Part shown: positions 34,027 to 42,528 of the stretch, one piece after another | How the letters are laid out: every line of letters begins with the position of its first letter | Position numbering within the stretch: position 1 is the first letter of the stretch | Assembly (NCBI RefSeq): GCF_001705235.1 | Contig: NZ_MCGV01000001.1 | Coordinates: 1,426,001-1,490,000 of the forward strand | DNA: 64,000 nucleotides | Origin: Clostridium pasteurianum | GTDB taxonomy: Bacteria; Bacillota; Clostridia; Clostridiales; Clostridiaceae | Direction: 5' to 3' | Notes under the pieces: generated by a model | The model's database searches: none | Told to the model about the DNA's origin: nothing | Seen by the model: only the letters and a program-made list of their open reading frames with translations | Position numbers and translations under genes: made by a program

Positions 34027-34854
34027 CTACTTACTATCAAGATGCTGTATTCCTTCTAGCAATGCCTTTTCACCCTTTAAGAAAATCAACATTGCCGGTA
34101 TTATAAACAATACTCCACAAGCAAAAGCCAAAGCTATAGAGGTCTGATTTATTTGTGATAAAAAAGTAGACATAGGTTGCTCTTTATCATCAAGTAAAAT
34201 TAAAGGTTGTTCTATCATATTCCAATTATCTACAAAGCAAAGAATTGCAAGTGAAGCTATAGCACCCTTGCATTGAGGAACAATAATCTTTAATAATATC
34301 TGTATATGATTAGCTCCATCAATCTTAGCTGACTGGCACTGTTCATCTGGAATACCCTTTATAAATTGTGTCAATAAAAACACACCAAATGTAGAAAAAA
34401 TATTTGGCAATATAACTGAACTATAAGTTCCAACCAAATTCATCTTTTTTAACATTATATAAATAGGTACAAGTGTAACTTGATATGGCATCACCATAAG
34501 TAAAATAAACAGAAAAAATATTTTATTCTTATAGCGAAAATTTATTTTGCCAAATGCATACGCTCCTAAAACCGATACTACTATCTGTCCCAAAATTATA
34601 GGCATTGTTAATATTATAGAATTCCAAAATTTTAATAAGAAATCTGGTTTTCTAAGAAGGACTTCATAATATTGGATTAAAGTAAATGAATCTGGAATAA
34701 CATGAAATTTATAGTTTTCAACCGTATCTTTGACTTCAGCTTGCCCCATAAACGAACTAGAAATTATATAAATTATTGGCACAATCACGCAAAGCATAAA
34801 TAAAATTAGTATTGCATACTGGATTAGCTTTAAAATCTTACCATATTTTGTCAT
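34027..34854 (-). CDS. sugar-type ABC transporter permease (MalG-like)
   Basis: 275 residues with six membrane segments. The cytoplasmic EAA-like loop reads SAKIDGANHIQILLKIIVPQ (conserved DGA, then I-x-P), which normally docks on the ATPase. GGGGAG precedes the ATG. It is next to the MalF-like permease and completes the heterodimer. No ATPase gene is present, so a shared ATPase encoded elsewhere is inferred. Confidence 0.85.
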   Translation of the reverse strand: MTKYGKILKLIQYAILILFMLCVIVPIIYIISSSFMGQAEVKDTVENYKFHVIPDSFTLIQYYEVLLRKPDFLLKFWNSIILTMPIILGQIVVSVLGAYAFGKINFRYKNKIFFLFILLMVMPYQVTLVPIYIMLKKMNLVGTYSSVILPNIFSTFGVFLLTQFIKGIPDEQCQSAKIDGANHIQILLKIIVPQCKGAIASLAILCFVDNWNMIEQPLILLDDKEQPMSTFLSQINQTSIALAFACGVLFIIPAMLIFLKGEKALLEGIQHLDSK

Positions 34855-34866
34855 ACTTTATCTCCC

Positions 34867-35721
34867 CTATACCTCGTACTTTTTTTGTAATCTAAATAAT
34901 AAACCAAGTACAAGCGCTATAAAAACAAAAACTATAACAGAAGCTGTAGAAAGTCTTTGATAGTTTAAATTAGTAAAATTATTATTCATAAAATGCTGAA
35001 GCATATACACACTAGAATCTGGATACTCTCCTAAGAGAATATAAGCTTCCCTATATATTCTTAATGAATTTATTATTGAGATTATAAAAACAAAAAATAT
35101 TGTAGGAATTAATAGTGGTAGTGTTATCTTAAAAAAAGCACCAATCTTGCTGCATCCATCAATAGATGCAGCTTCATAATATTCTTTAGGTATATTATTT
35201 AATCCTGCAAGAAATATAATCATATTGTAACCACAATTTTTCCATATATATAATAGAACAAGGATTACAAATGCCCATTTACTATTGAGGTAATCCGGTC
35301 CAATTACGCCAAATTTCTTTAATACCTGATTCAAAAACCCAGTTTGTGCAAATATAATTTGCCATATCAATGCTACAGATGCTACTGGAATAACAAGTGG
35401 TATTGTCAATGTTGTTCTAAAAAAAGATCCTCCCTTCAGTTTACTATTTAAAATCAATGTAATTAACAGAGAAACTATCATAACCAGTGGTACACTTACT
35501 AAGTTGAATAATATTGTATTTTTAACAGCTAACCTAAAAGAACTATTTTTAAACAAATCAATAAAATTTTGAAAACCTACATACTCTACATCACCTACAC
35601 CTTTTGTAAAACAATAGAATAAACTTATTATAAAAGGTATACCAAAAAATAAGAGAAATCCTATTATTGATGGTGCTGAAAAAATATATCCATTTATATT
35701 TTCTCTCTTGCTGTATTTCAC
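34867..35721 (-). CDS. sugar-type ABC transporter permease (MalF-like)
   Basis: 284 residues read from GTG after AGGAGGG. Six membrane segments and the EAA motif YEAASIDGCSKIGAFFKITL followed by P-L-L-I-P. It pairs with the MalG-like permease 12 bases downstream. The solute-binding protein two genes upstream would deliver the ligand. Confidence 0.85.
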   Translation of the reverse strand: MKYSKRENINGYIFSAPSIIGFLLFFGIPFIISLFYCFTKGVGDVEYVGFQNFIDLFKNSSFRLAVKNTILFNLVSVPLVMIVSLLITLILNSKLKGGSFFRTTLTIPLVIPVASVALIWQIIFAQTGFLNQVLKKFGVIGPDYLNSKWAFVILVLLYIWKNCGYNMIIFLAGLNNIPKEYYEAASIDGCSKIGAFFKITLPLLIPTIFFVFIISIINSLRIYREAYILLGEYPDSSVYMLQHFMNNNFTNLNYQRLSTASVIVFVFIALVLGLLFRLQKKYEV

Positions 35722-35785
35722 CCGTTATCCCTCCTTCCTTGCCAGAATAGTGTTTATTTAGATTTATATACCAAATTAAATCTGT

Positions 35786-36274
35786 CTATTTAAATACATA
35801 TACCAATACTTTAGTAGCCTTAAAAACATCTCCATCCTTTTTTCCCCATACCATTAGCATTGAGTCTTCCTTAATATCAGATATTGTACCAGCTGCATCT
35901 TTATTATCCATTCCTTTATTAGCGGATGTTCTAACAGTTACAGCAGTATCGTTACTAACTTGAAATGTAGTCATATTTTGAGTAGCTGCTGCTGAACCTT
36001 TTTTAGGCATTGATACTGAACCTTTCTTTTCGTTTGTTTTTATAATTGTTATATTGTTTCCATCTATTTTTGCTACTTTTCCATTCAAATCTCCTTTGCT
36101 TGTTGAGACTTCTGAGGATGATTGATTAGAAGCTTTATTTTTAGAATTATCACTTGCAACTGTTGATTGTTTATCATTAGAATTTCCATTTACATTTGAA
36201 CATCCTACTGTAAACATGAGAATAACTAAACTAACTATACTTATAGCGATTTTAATATTTTTTTTACTTTTCAT
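35786..36274 (-). CDS. lipoprotein with small beta domain (DUF5666-like)
   Basis: About 162 residues from MKSKKNIKIAISIV, with GAGGAG eight bases upstream. The lipobox FTVGC puts the mature Cys at about residue 25. A Ser/Asn/Lys-rich linker follows, then a compact beta domain (LNGKVAKIDGNNITIIKT, with TAVTVRTSAN and DSMLMVWGKKDGD). It is surface anchored. It sits between the binding protein and permease genes, suggesting an accessory ligand-binding or immunity-type role; that is inference. Confidence 0.65.
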   Translation of the reverse strand: MKSKKNIKIAISIVSLVILMFTVGCSNVNGNSNDKQSTVASDNSKNKASNQSSSEVSTSKGDLNGKVAKIDGNNITIIKTNEKKGSVSMPKKGSAAATQNMTTFQVSNDTAVTVRTSANKGMDNKDAAGTISDIKEDSMLMVWGKKDGDVFKATKVLVYVFK

Positions 36275-36287
36275 TACATACACTCCT

Positions 36288-37652
36288 CTACTCATTAAGA
36301 TATAATTTAATTTTATTTTCTAAAATTCTGACACAATTTTCATAAGATGACCTATCTTCAAAATATGGTGTTAAACATTTCATCATTGTCTGTTCCACTT
36401 CATAATCAGTAACTTGTGCACCACTTAAATTATCAAGTACATTATTGTAATATCTTTGAAAATTATCTGATAAAGGTTGCTTTACAATTGTTACATCCTT
36501 GCTGTATTCATATGCACTATTAACTTCATCCTTCATATACTTATTTTCTAAGTCTCTTGCAGCTTTTTTATTAATAGGTATATATGATGGTAATTTACGT
36601 GATCCTTGTATATCTTGAGATATAGCAATCTTTATAAAGTTATAGGCTGCTTGCTTATTCTTAGCATTTTTACTTATAGCTAATGAATTACCTACAATAG
36701 CCGTAATCTTATCACCTCCTTTATAGCTTGGCATTGCATTTATAATTTCCTTTTCTCCTATATATTGATTAACCAAAGATTCATATATAAAAAAAGTATC
36801 ACGCATATCAATAGGATCATTTGAAAATAAAACATCTCCATTTTTTAAATCCTCTAGACCATTAACGCCAGAAATACCTGCAAGGTCTGATTCCTTTTTA
36901 GATGAATTATATATTTTTTTATAGTTTTCAATTATTCTCTTAAACTCTGGTTTATCAAAATACACTTTTTTATTATCATAATCTATAAATTTTTCACCGC
37001 TGCTAACCAAAAAATCTTCTATATCCATGGGTGTGGAGAAGAGATACTTATTTTTATCTTCATTAGTCGAGTTAATATATTCGTCTAATTCATTCATAAA
37101 ATCGTTTTGTGAACAACTGTTTTTTAACTTAATATTGTTATCTTTTAAAAGCTTATTTGTTGTTATATATTGATTAACATAATAATCAATTGGCATTATT
37201 AACTGTTTTCCATTATATAAACCAGCTTGCATAACCTTCATATTATAGTCACTTTTCTTAAAATCCTTATCTTTTTCGATTAAAGGCTTTAAATCAAGAA
37301 GCATTTCTGATTTCTCCAATTTTCTGGTACTCATATTATCTAAAACTAATATATCTGGACCGTCTCCAGCTAAAGTATCTGTAAGCATTTTTTTCACATA
37401 TCCTTCTATTCCACCATTTTTATTAGTATCAAACATCACTTTTTGAATCTTTATATTAGGATATTTATTTTGAAATTCTCTAATAATTGCATCCATTCTT
37501 TTATCATAATTTTCACCATCTCCAGCTAAATAGAGTTTCAAAACATTACTTTTTTGGGCATCTACTTTATGTTTAAAAACAACAGGATAAAATCCAATAA
37601 TTAACACAGCAACTATCAAAAGTATAACTAATACAGCTCTCCTCTTTATCAT
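36288..37652 (-). CDS. extracellular solute-binding protein, membrane-anchored
   Basis: 454 residues from ATG after GGGGTG. An N-terminal hydrophobic segment (VLVILLIVAVLIIGFYPVVF) lacks a lipobox Cys, so it is anchored by a membrane helix. The rest is a family-1 (maltose-type) binding protein: REFQNKYPNIKIQKV, GDGPDILVLDNMSTR, then AIVGNSLAISKNAKNKQAAY. First gene of the transport operon. The ligand may be a sugar or peptide; the sequence does not decide. Confidence 0.8.
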   Translation of the reverse strand: MIKRRAVLVILLIVAVLIIGFYPVVFKHKVDAQKSNVLKLYLAGDGENYDKRMDAIIREFQNKYPNIKIQKVMFDTNKNGGIEGYVKKMLTDTLAGDGPDILVLDNMSTRKLEKSEMLLDLKPLIEKDKDFKKSDYNMKVMQAGLYNGKQLIMPIDYYVNQYITTNKLLKDNNIKLKNSCSQNDFMNELDEYINSTNEDKNKYLFSTPMDIEDFLVSSGEKFIDYDNKKVYFDKPEFKRIIENYKKIYNSSKKESDLAGISGVNGLEDLKNGDVLFSNDPIDMRDTFFIYESLVNQYIGEKEIINAMPSYKGGDKITAIVGNSLAISKNAKNKQAAYNFIKIAISQDIQGSRKLPSYIPINKKAARDLENKYMKDEVNSAYEYSKDVTIVKQPLSDNFQRYYNNVLDNLSGAQVTDYEVEQTMMKCLTPYFEDRSSYENCVRILENKIKLYLNE

Positions 37653-37706
37653 CAATACACCCCACTAACATTTTTAATTACCATATATATCATATCAAAA
37701 CCAACA

Positions 37707-37725
37707 TTAAGATATCGTTAAGATA
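37707..37725 (-). promoter_or_regulatory. OmpR-type direct repeat upstream of the transport operon
   Basis: On the minus strand TATCTTAA occurs twice (37718-37725 and 37707-37714), start points 11 bases apart, one helical turn. This is the arrangement bound by OmpR-family regulators. It lies about 55 bases before the solute-binding protein gene, and the adjacent operon encodes such a regulator. Confidence 0.55.
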
Positions 37726-37787
37726 CTAATATTTAACTTTTTTACTTTGTTAAACAATTTTTTATTAAACCCAGATTCAATAAAAAT

Positions 37788-37837
37788 ACCCTATCTGATT
37801 AAGCACGGCCCATTTTTCCATACCTATCTGATAGGGT
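37788..37837 (-). terminator. terminator after the kinase gene
   Basis: ACCCTATC and GATAGGGT (as read on either strand) form a stem over a 34-base loop. On the minus strand ATTTTTATT follows. It separates the two-component operon from the transport operon. Confidence 0.6.
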
Positions 37838-37882
37838 GAAATTCACTTTAATATTAGTTCAGATCAATCTTTTTAATTAAAG

Positions 37883-39082
37883 TTAACATTCATATTTTCT
37901 AAATACTAAAGAGAATTTAGTATATTCTCCTTTTCTACTTTCAACTAAAACTTCGCCTCCATGTAAATTCATTACGTGCTTTACATAAGCAAGACCAATT
38001 CCAGTACTTGTTCGACTTTTACTTCCATAGTATGGTATAAATATTTTATCAAATTCATCTTCCTCAATACCAATACCATTATCATATATTTCTGCAACAA
38101 CATTTTTATCATTCTCATATACCTTAATATCTATTTCATTGCTATCTTTATTTTTATCTATGAATTTTATAGAATTATCAATAAGATTAACAATACATCT
38201 TTCTATCCAAATTTCTCTTCCCTTAATTGTTTCAACACCATCCTCAGGTATATCAAATTTTAAATTTTTGAATACTACAGAATACTCATCAACAATTTTT
38301 GCACAAACCAATGCTAAATCTACATTTTCTTTATTAGTAGATAAACTAGAAGTGGACATAGCTAATATATCACTTATAATACAATTTAATCTATCTATGT
38401 ATTTTGTTGTTTCACTACTATCTTCCCCTATTTCAATTTTGCCTCTTAAAACAGCTAAAGAATTTCTTAATTCATGAGATACATAAGAGTTTAATTGCTG
38501 CATGTTTTCATAAGATGACTTTATTTTTTTCAAAGCATCGTTATAGGCTTCTGTCAAATCATAAATCTCATCTTTAACTTTTTGGGGGGCAATAAGTTCT
38601 ATAGTTTTAAGATTGCTTTGATGCTTAACCATTGTTGTAAATTCAATTAATGGTTTCAAAGCAAATGAGGCATATTTTTTACTTAAAATAAAATTAACAA
38701 ATGAAATTATAATTATCACTATTCCTATAATTATAAAAAATCTACTATACAAATTTGTAATAATTACTTTTTCAAGTTTATTTTCAGAAAAACTTGTAAC
38801 TTTATTATTTACTATGCCTTTTGGAATCGTATTATTAAAATCCTTATTTGAGTTTTTTTTTCTTAAAATAACAATATTTCTATTAGAATTTTTAATACTC
38901 CTCTTTTTGGGTGCTGATATTGTATTTCCTGTACTTTCACCATTAAAAATAATACTTGATATAATAGGATTCTTATATATATTAAACTTTAAAAATGAGA
39001 AAAATAAAACTATACAAAAAATAATTGAAAGTATTGTAAGGAAACTATACAATACTGCAATTCTGCTCCTTATTTTGAGCAT
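37883..39082 (-). CDS. sensor histidine kinase
   Basis: 399 residues. Two membrane segments (about 8-30 and 115-135) enclose a basic, Asn/Lys-rich extracytoplasmic part. A HAMP-like linker leads to the HisKA motif YVSHELRNSL with the phosphorylated His, then NLIDNSIKF (N box), DNGIGI (G1) and TGIGLAYV (G2). It overlaps the response-regulator gene by 13 bases. It is a likely sensor of the peptide product or of envelope stress for the transport operon. Confidence 0.88.
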   Translation of the reverse strand: MLKIRSRIAVLYSFLTILSIIFCIVLFFSFLKFNIYKNPIISSIIFNGESTGNTISAPKKRSIKNSNRNIVILRKKNSNKDFNNTIPKGIVNNKVTSFSENKLEKVIITNLYSRFFIIIGIVIIIISFVNFILSKKYASFALKPLIEFTTMVKHQSNLKTIELIAPQKVKDEIYDLTEAYNDALKKIKSSYENMQQLNSYVSHELRNSLAVLRGKIEIGEDSSETTKYIDRLNCIISDILAMSTSSLSTNKENVDLALVCAKIVDEYSVVFKNLKFDIPEDGVETIKGREIWIERCIVNLIDNSIKFIDKNKDSNEIDIKVYENDKNVVAEIYDNGIGIEEDEFDKIFIPYYGSKSRTSTGIGLAYVKHVMNLHGGEVLVESRKGEYTKFSLVFRKYEC

Positions 39083-39741
39083 ATCTTGTACCCTCTTCCT
39101 TTTATAGTTTCAATTAACTCTTCTCCATTTTTATGTTTTAATTTTCTTCTTAAATTGGCAATATGCACTCTAATTACATTTGTAAATTCATTTGTACTGC
39201 TATCCCATACATGTTCGATAATTTTTTCAGCAGATACTATATTAGGATAGCTGTAACTTAGTAACTCTAATATATCATATTCTCGTGCTGTCAGCTCAAT
39301 AATATCATCTTTCACCTTTACAGTTTTTTCTTCACCATTTACAGTTAAATTTCCTATTTTCACAACATTAGATGACTTATTGTAATTACGTCTGATTAAT
39401 GCTCTAAGCCTTGCACTTAACTCTTTTAATTCAAAAGGTTTTCCTAAATAGTCATCTGCTCCACTATCTAACCCAAGTATCTTATCTTCAGTATCTGTTC
39501 TAGCGGTTAACATTATTATAGGTGTATTTATAAACTTTTCTCGAATATTTCTACAAAGAGTTATTCCATCTATTTTAGGAAGATTAATATCCAAAATAAC
39601 AGCATCATATACATTCGTTTCTATGTAATATAAGCCTTCCTCTCCATCAAACGCAACATCAGATACATATTCATACTTTTCTAATCCTTTAACTAATACC
39701 CTACTTAACTCTTTGTCATCTTCAACAATTAATAATTTCAT
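39070..39741 (-). CDS. OmpR-family response regulator
   Basis: 223 residues. Receiver domain 1-115 with acidic pocket in IVEDDKE, phospho-acceptor Asp in VILDINLPKIDG and Lys in GKPFELKEL. C-terminal winged helix 130-222 (LTAREYDILELLSYSYPNIV, then TNVIRVHIANLRRKL). AAAAGGAG precedes the ATG. Its promoter is at 39822-39850. A direct repeat upstream of the 37652 gene is a probable target. Confidence 0.9.
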   Translation of the reverse strand: MKLLIVEDDKELSRVLVKGLEKYEYVSDVAFDGEEGLYYIETNVYDAVILDINLPKIDGITLCRNIREKFINTPIIMLTARTDTEDKILGLDSGADDYLGKPFELKELSARLRALIRRNYNKSSNVVKIGNLTVNGEEKTVKVKDDIIELTAREYDILELLSYSYPNIVSAEKIIEHVWDSSTNEFTNVIRVHIANLRRKLKHKNGEELIETIKGRGYKICSK

Positions 39742-39821
39742 ATTTACTCCTTTTAACTTTCCTTGAAAAAGGTATCAATATAATACAGTTTTCATTCACC
39801 ATTATATTTCTTTTGTGTATA

Positions 39822-39850
39822 ATTATACCAAATAAATATTATTAAATCAA
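39822..39850 (-). promoter_or_regulatory. promoter of the two-component operon
   Basis: TTGATT (39845-39850) and TATAAT (39822-39827) on the minus strand, 17 bases apart, about 80 bases before the regulator start. Confidence 0.6.
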
Positions 39851-39886
39851 GTTAGTATTTTCCTCCCACGCAATAAAAAAAGGATT

Positions 39887-39912
39887 TCTCGCATAATAAA
39901 AATCATGTGAGA
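39887..39912 (-). terminator. hairpin after precursor 2 (decayed copy)
   Basis: TCTCGCATAAT faces ATCATGTGAGA. It is the weaker counterpart of the perfect hairpin after precursor 1, and is followed on the minus strand by CCTTTTTTTATTG. Confidence 0.55.
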
Positions 39913-39928
39913 TACCTTACACTAATTT

Positions 39929-40117
39929 TTATACACCAAAAATAACTGTGTTTAAATTTACATTTAGATTATCAGAACTATACCAGTGGCAGTTACATGT
40001 TCCATCATCTCCCGAAACCGATTGTGATGCCCATGTACCTGCACACGTACATGCACAACGATTTACCTCTGTTGAAAATGTTGTAATATCTCTTCCTGCT
40101 GGATTTACTAATTTCAT
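39929..40117 (-). CDS. cysteine-rich modified-peptide precursor 2
   Basis: 62 residues. The leader MKLVNPAGRDITTFSTEVNR is identical to that of precursor 1. The core starts CACTC at residue 21 and has a second group TCNC, five Cys in all (21, 23, 25, 41, 43), then HWYSSDN and a hydrophobic end VIFGV. The ATG at 40117 is chosen; an in-frame GTG three codons upstream overlaps the GGGTGA box. The ribosome binding site is weaker than that of precursor 1. It is a probable substrate of the radical SAM enzyme at 43887-45455. Confidence 0.8.
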   Translation of the reverse strand: MKLVNPAGRDITTFSTEVNRCACTCAGTWASQSVSGDDGTCNCHWYSSDNLNVNLNTVIFGV

Positions 40118-40179
40118 AATTTTCACCCATTTTCTTTTAATAATTTATAATAAATATCAATTTCCCCTTATGTACATTA

Positions 40180-40296
40180 TGAATAGTCATCTGCACCACT
40201 ATTTAACCCAAGTATCTTATTTTCAGTATCTGTTCTATCTGTTAACATTCTAACTAATGCCCCACTTAACTCTTTATCATCTTCAACAATCAAATA
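40180..40296 (-). pseudogene. fragment of the response-regulator gene
   Basis: The minus strand encodes IVEDDKELSGALV fused in frame to MLTDRTDTENKILGLNSG, then ADDY. The two pieces correspond to the start and the 70-100 region of the regulator at 39070-39741, with the middle deleted. It has no start context or downstream domain. It is a remnant of a local duplication that also produced the two precursor genes. Confidence 0.75.
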
Positions 40297-40316
40297 TTAT
40301 TAAATCAAATTTCACC

Positions 40317-42161
40317 TTAACTAACTATATCAACAGAATTGTCCAAATATCCTTTTGCTTGCATATTATATAACTTTGAATAAAGTCCATTTTTTAACAT
40401 TAAACTATTATGAGTTCCTTGCTCAACAACTGTACCTTCATTTAACACTATTATCAAATCAGCCATTTTAACTGTAGAGAATCTATGAGATATTAATATG
40501 CTAGTTCTATCTCCTATTAATTCTTTGAAATTTTTAAACAATTCATACTCTGTTTCAGCATCAACCGAAGCTGTTGGCTCATCTAAAATTAATAGTGCTG
40601 AATCACTCATAAACGCCCTACTTATTGCTAGTTTTTGCCATTGACCTAGTGATAATTCCACTCCATTTGACCATAATTTTTCCAACTTTGTATCAAATTT
40701 ATTTTTTAATAATTGAATAAAATTATAAGCGTTTGATTTTTTAGCTGCACACTCTATTTTTTCCATATTATTAAGTTCGTCTATATTTCCAAACCCTATA
40801 TTTTCTTTAACTGTAAATGGATATTTCATAAAATCTTGAAATACTACATTTATACATTTATATAATGACTGTAGGCTAAATTCCTTAATATTTATTCCAT
40901 CAATACATATTTCACCTTCTGTTGGTTCATACAGCCTTGATAAAAGTTTAATAACTGTTGTTTTACCACATCCATTTAGTCCAACAAGCGCACAATTTTG
41001 ATTTGCCTTTATTTTAAAATTAACATTTTTCAGCACATATTTATCTGTACCAGGATACTTAAAAGATACGTTCTTAAATTCGATACCATCTTCTATATTG
41101 TTCTTAAACGTTTTTGCTTCTTTTTTTTCTACTATTATTGGTTTTAAATCTAATACATAAAACAAATTTTCTACATAAAGATTATTTGAATACAACTCTG
41201 CCACATTATCTAAAGTACTTTTAATTGAATTATCTACACTAGTTACTGCAGACATATACATATTCATTGATCCTATAGTTAATCTTCTAGTAATAGTAGT
41301 AATTATTATATAGATCTTATAACCATACGAAATAAGCACACTTAAACAATCAGCAACACCTAAATACCCAAGTCTCTGTTTCTCAACAGATTTATCCTTA
41401 TCAATATTCCCCTTATATATAGACAAGATCAGTTTTTCAAAATATTTGTTTAGTCTACTTAATTTTATTTCTTTAACACTATTATAGTGGAGCATTAGTT
41501 TCTGAAGATTTTGTGCAAATCTAGTTTTTTCTATTCTCGAACTATAAACATTATATCTAAATCGAGATATTTTTACATTTAAGAAAAATATAGGAACAGA
41601 TGTTACTATACACAAAATCAGCATAATAGGGCTTAATTGAATTACAATTGCTATAGACCCTACCAAAGTGGTGAAACTCTTTACAACTTCCATTAATTCA
41701 TTTATAATCGCCATTGCAGAATATGCTGATTGATTATTTGCTTTTTCAATTTTATTATAGAACTCACTATTTTCAAAAAAAGAAAGATCTAATTCATTTG
41801 ATTTTTTCAACAAAAGTTTCACTATGTGGTTATTTACAATTTTTACTTGAATTGTTGAGTAATATGTATTTACTCTCTGAACTAATTGAGAGAAAATAGC
41901 AACTGCAAACTCTACACCTAACCACAAAAATACTACATTATAATATTTGTGATTATTGGGATTACCTAAAACTGTAACAACACTATCAATCAAATATTTA
42001 GAAATTATTAAATTTAAAGGACTAGTTACACCATTAATAATAGCAACTAAAAGTGTAATTATTAAGCTTATCTTTGAACTATCCCATAATAATTTTATTG
42101 TTTTTAATATAAATATAACTACCTTTTTTGTTTTATTAATATATTTTTTAATTTTTACCAT
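40317..42161 (-). CDS. ABC exporter (fused membrane and ATPase domains)
   Basis: 614 residues from MVKIKKYINKTK, with GGAAGGAA upstream. Six membrane segments in the first 330 residues, then an ATPase with Walker A GLNGCGKTT, signature LSLGQWQKL and Walker B ALLILDEPTAS, D-loop, and His switch SHRFSTV. There is no N-terminal C39 peptidase, so leader removal must be done by another protein, presumably the M16 peptidase. It lies between the two precursor genes and is the probable exporter of the mature peptide. Confidence 0.85.
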   Translation of the reverse strand: MVKIKKYINKTKKVVIFILKTIKLLWDSSKISLIITLLVAIINGVTSPLNLIISKYLIDSVVTVLGNPNNHKYYNVVFLWLGVEFAVAIFSQLVQRVNTYYSTIQVKIVNNHIVKLLLKKSNELDLSFFENSEFYNKIEKANNQSAYSAMAIINELMEVVKSFTTLVGSIAIVIQLSPIMLILCIVTSVPIFFLNVKISRFRYNVYSSRIEKTRFAQNLQKLMLHYNSVKEIKLSRLNKYFEKLILSIYKGNIDKDKSVEKQRLGYLGVADCLSVLISYGYKIYIIITTITRRLTIGSMNMYMSAVTSVDNSIKSTLDNVAELYSNNLYVENLFYVLDLKPIIVEKKEAKTFKNNIEDGIEFKNVSFKYPGTDKYVLKNVNFKIKANQNCALVGLNGCGKTTVIKLLSRLYEPTEGEICIDGINIKEFSLQSLYKCINVVFQDFMKYPFTVKENIGFGNIDELNNMEKIECAAKKSNAYNFIQLLKNKFDTKLEKLWSNGVELSLGQWQKLAISRAFMSDSALLILDEPTASVDAETEYELFKNFKELIGDRTSILISHRFSTVKMADLIIVLNEGTVVEQGTHNSLMLKNGLYSKLYNMQAKGYLDNSVDIVS

Positions 42162-42200
42162 GTTATTAGCATTCCTTCCCATACAACAAAAAATAAGATT

Positions 42201-42226
42201 TCTCGCATAATAAAAATTATGCGAGA
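42201..42226 (-). terminator. hairpin after precursor 1
   Basis: TCTCGCATAAT and ATTATGCGAGA form a perfect 11-bp stem with a four-base loop. On the minus strand it is followed by CTTATTTTTTG. Placed between precursor 1 and the exporter gene, it would raise precursor mRNA over downstream genes. Confidence 0.75.
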
Positions 42227-42242
42227 TACCTTATACTAATTT

Positions 42243-42437
42243 TTATACAGCAGCATTAGCTGAGTTTAAATTTGCATTTTCATTATCACTGCTATACCAG
42301 TGGCAGTTGCATCCACATGTTACATCATCTGCTCTGTTATATCCTGATGACCATGAACCTGCGCACATACATGCACAACGGTTTACCTCTGTTGAAAATG
42401 TTGTAATATCTCTTCCTGCTGGATTTACTAATTTCAT
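42243..42437 (-). CDS. cysteine-rich modified-peptide precursor 1
   Basis: 64 residues. Leader MKLVNPAGRDITTF, then STEVNR, and core from residue 21. The six Cys form a symmetric pattern C-x-C-x-C (21, 23, 25) then C-x-C-x-C (41, 43, 45), with Ser/Gly/Tyr-rich spacer between and an Asn/Ala-rich tail. GGGGAGG precedes the ATG. Nested pairing of Cys with residues of the facing segment by thioether bonds, as in sactipeptide/ranthipeptide-type products, would be expected from the neighbouring radical SAM enzyme. The NPxGR leader motif is probably its recognition site (inference). Confidence 0.85.
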   Translation of the reverse strand: MKLVNPAGRDITTFSTEVNRCACMCAGSWSSGYNRADDVTCGCNCHWYSSDNENANLNSANAAV

Positions 42438-42528
42438 AATTTTTTCCTCCCCATTTTCTTTTAATAATTTATAATAAATATCAATCTCCCCTTATGTACA
42501 TTAGGCGCCTTTAGAAAGATTAATTTTA

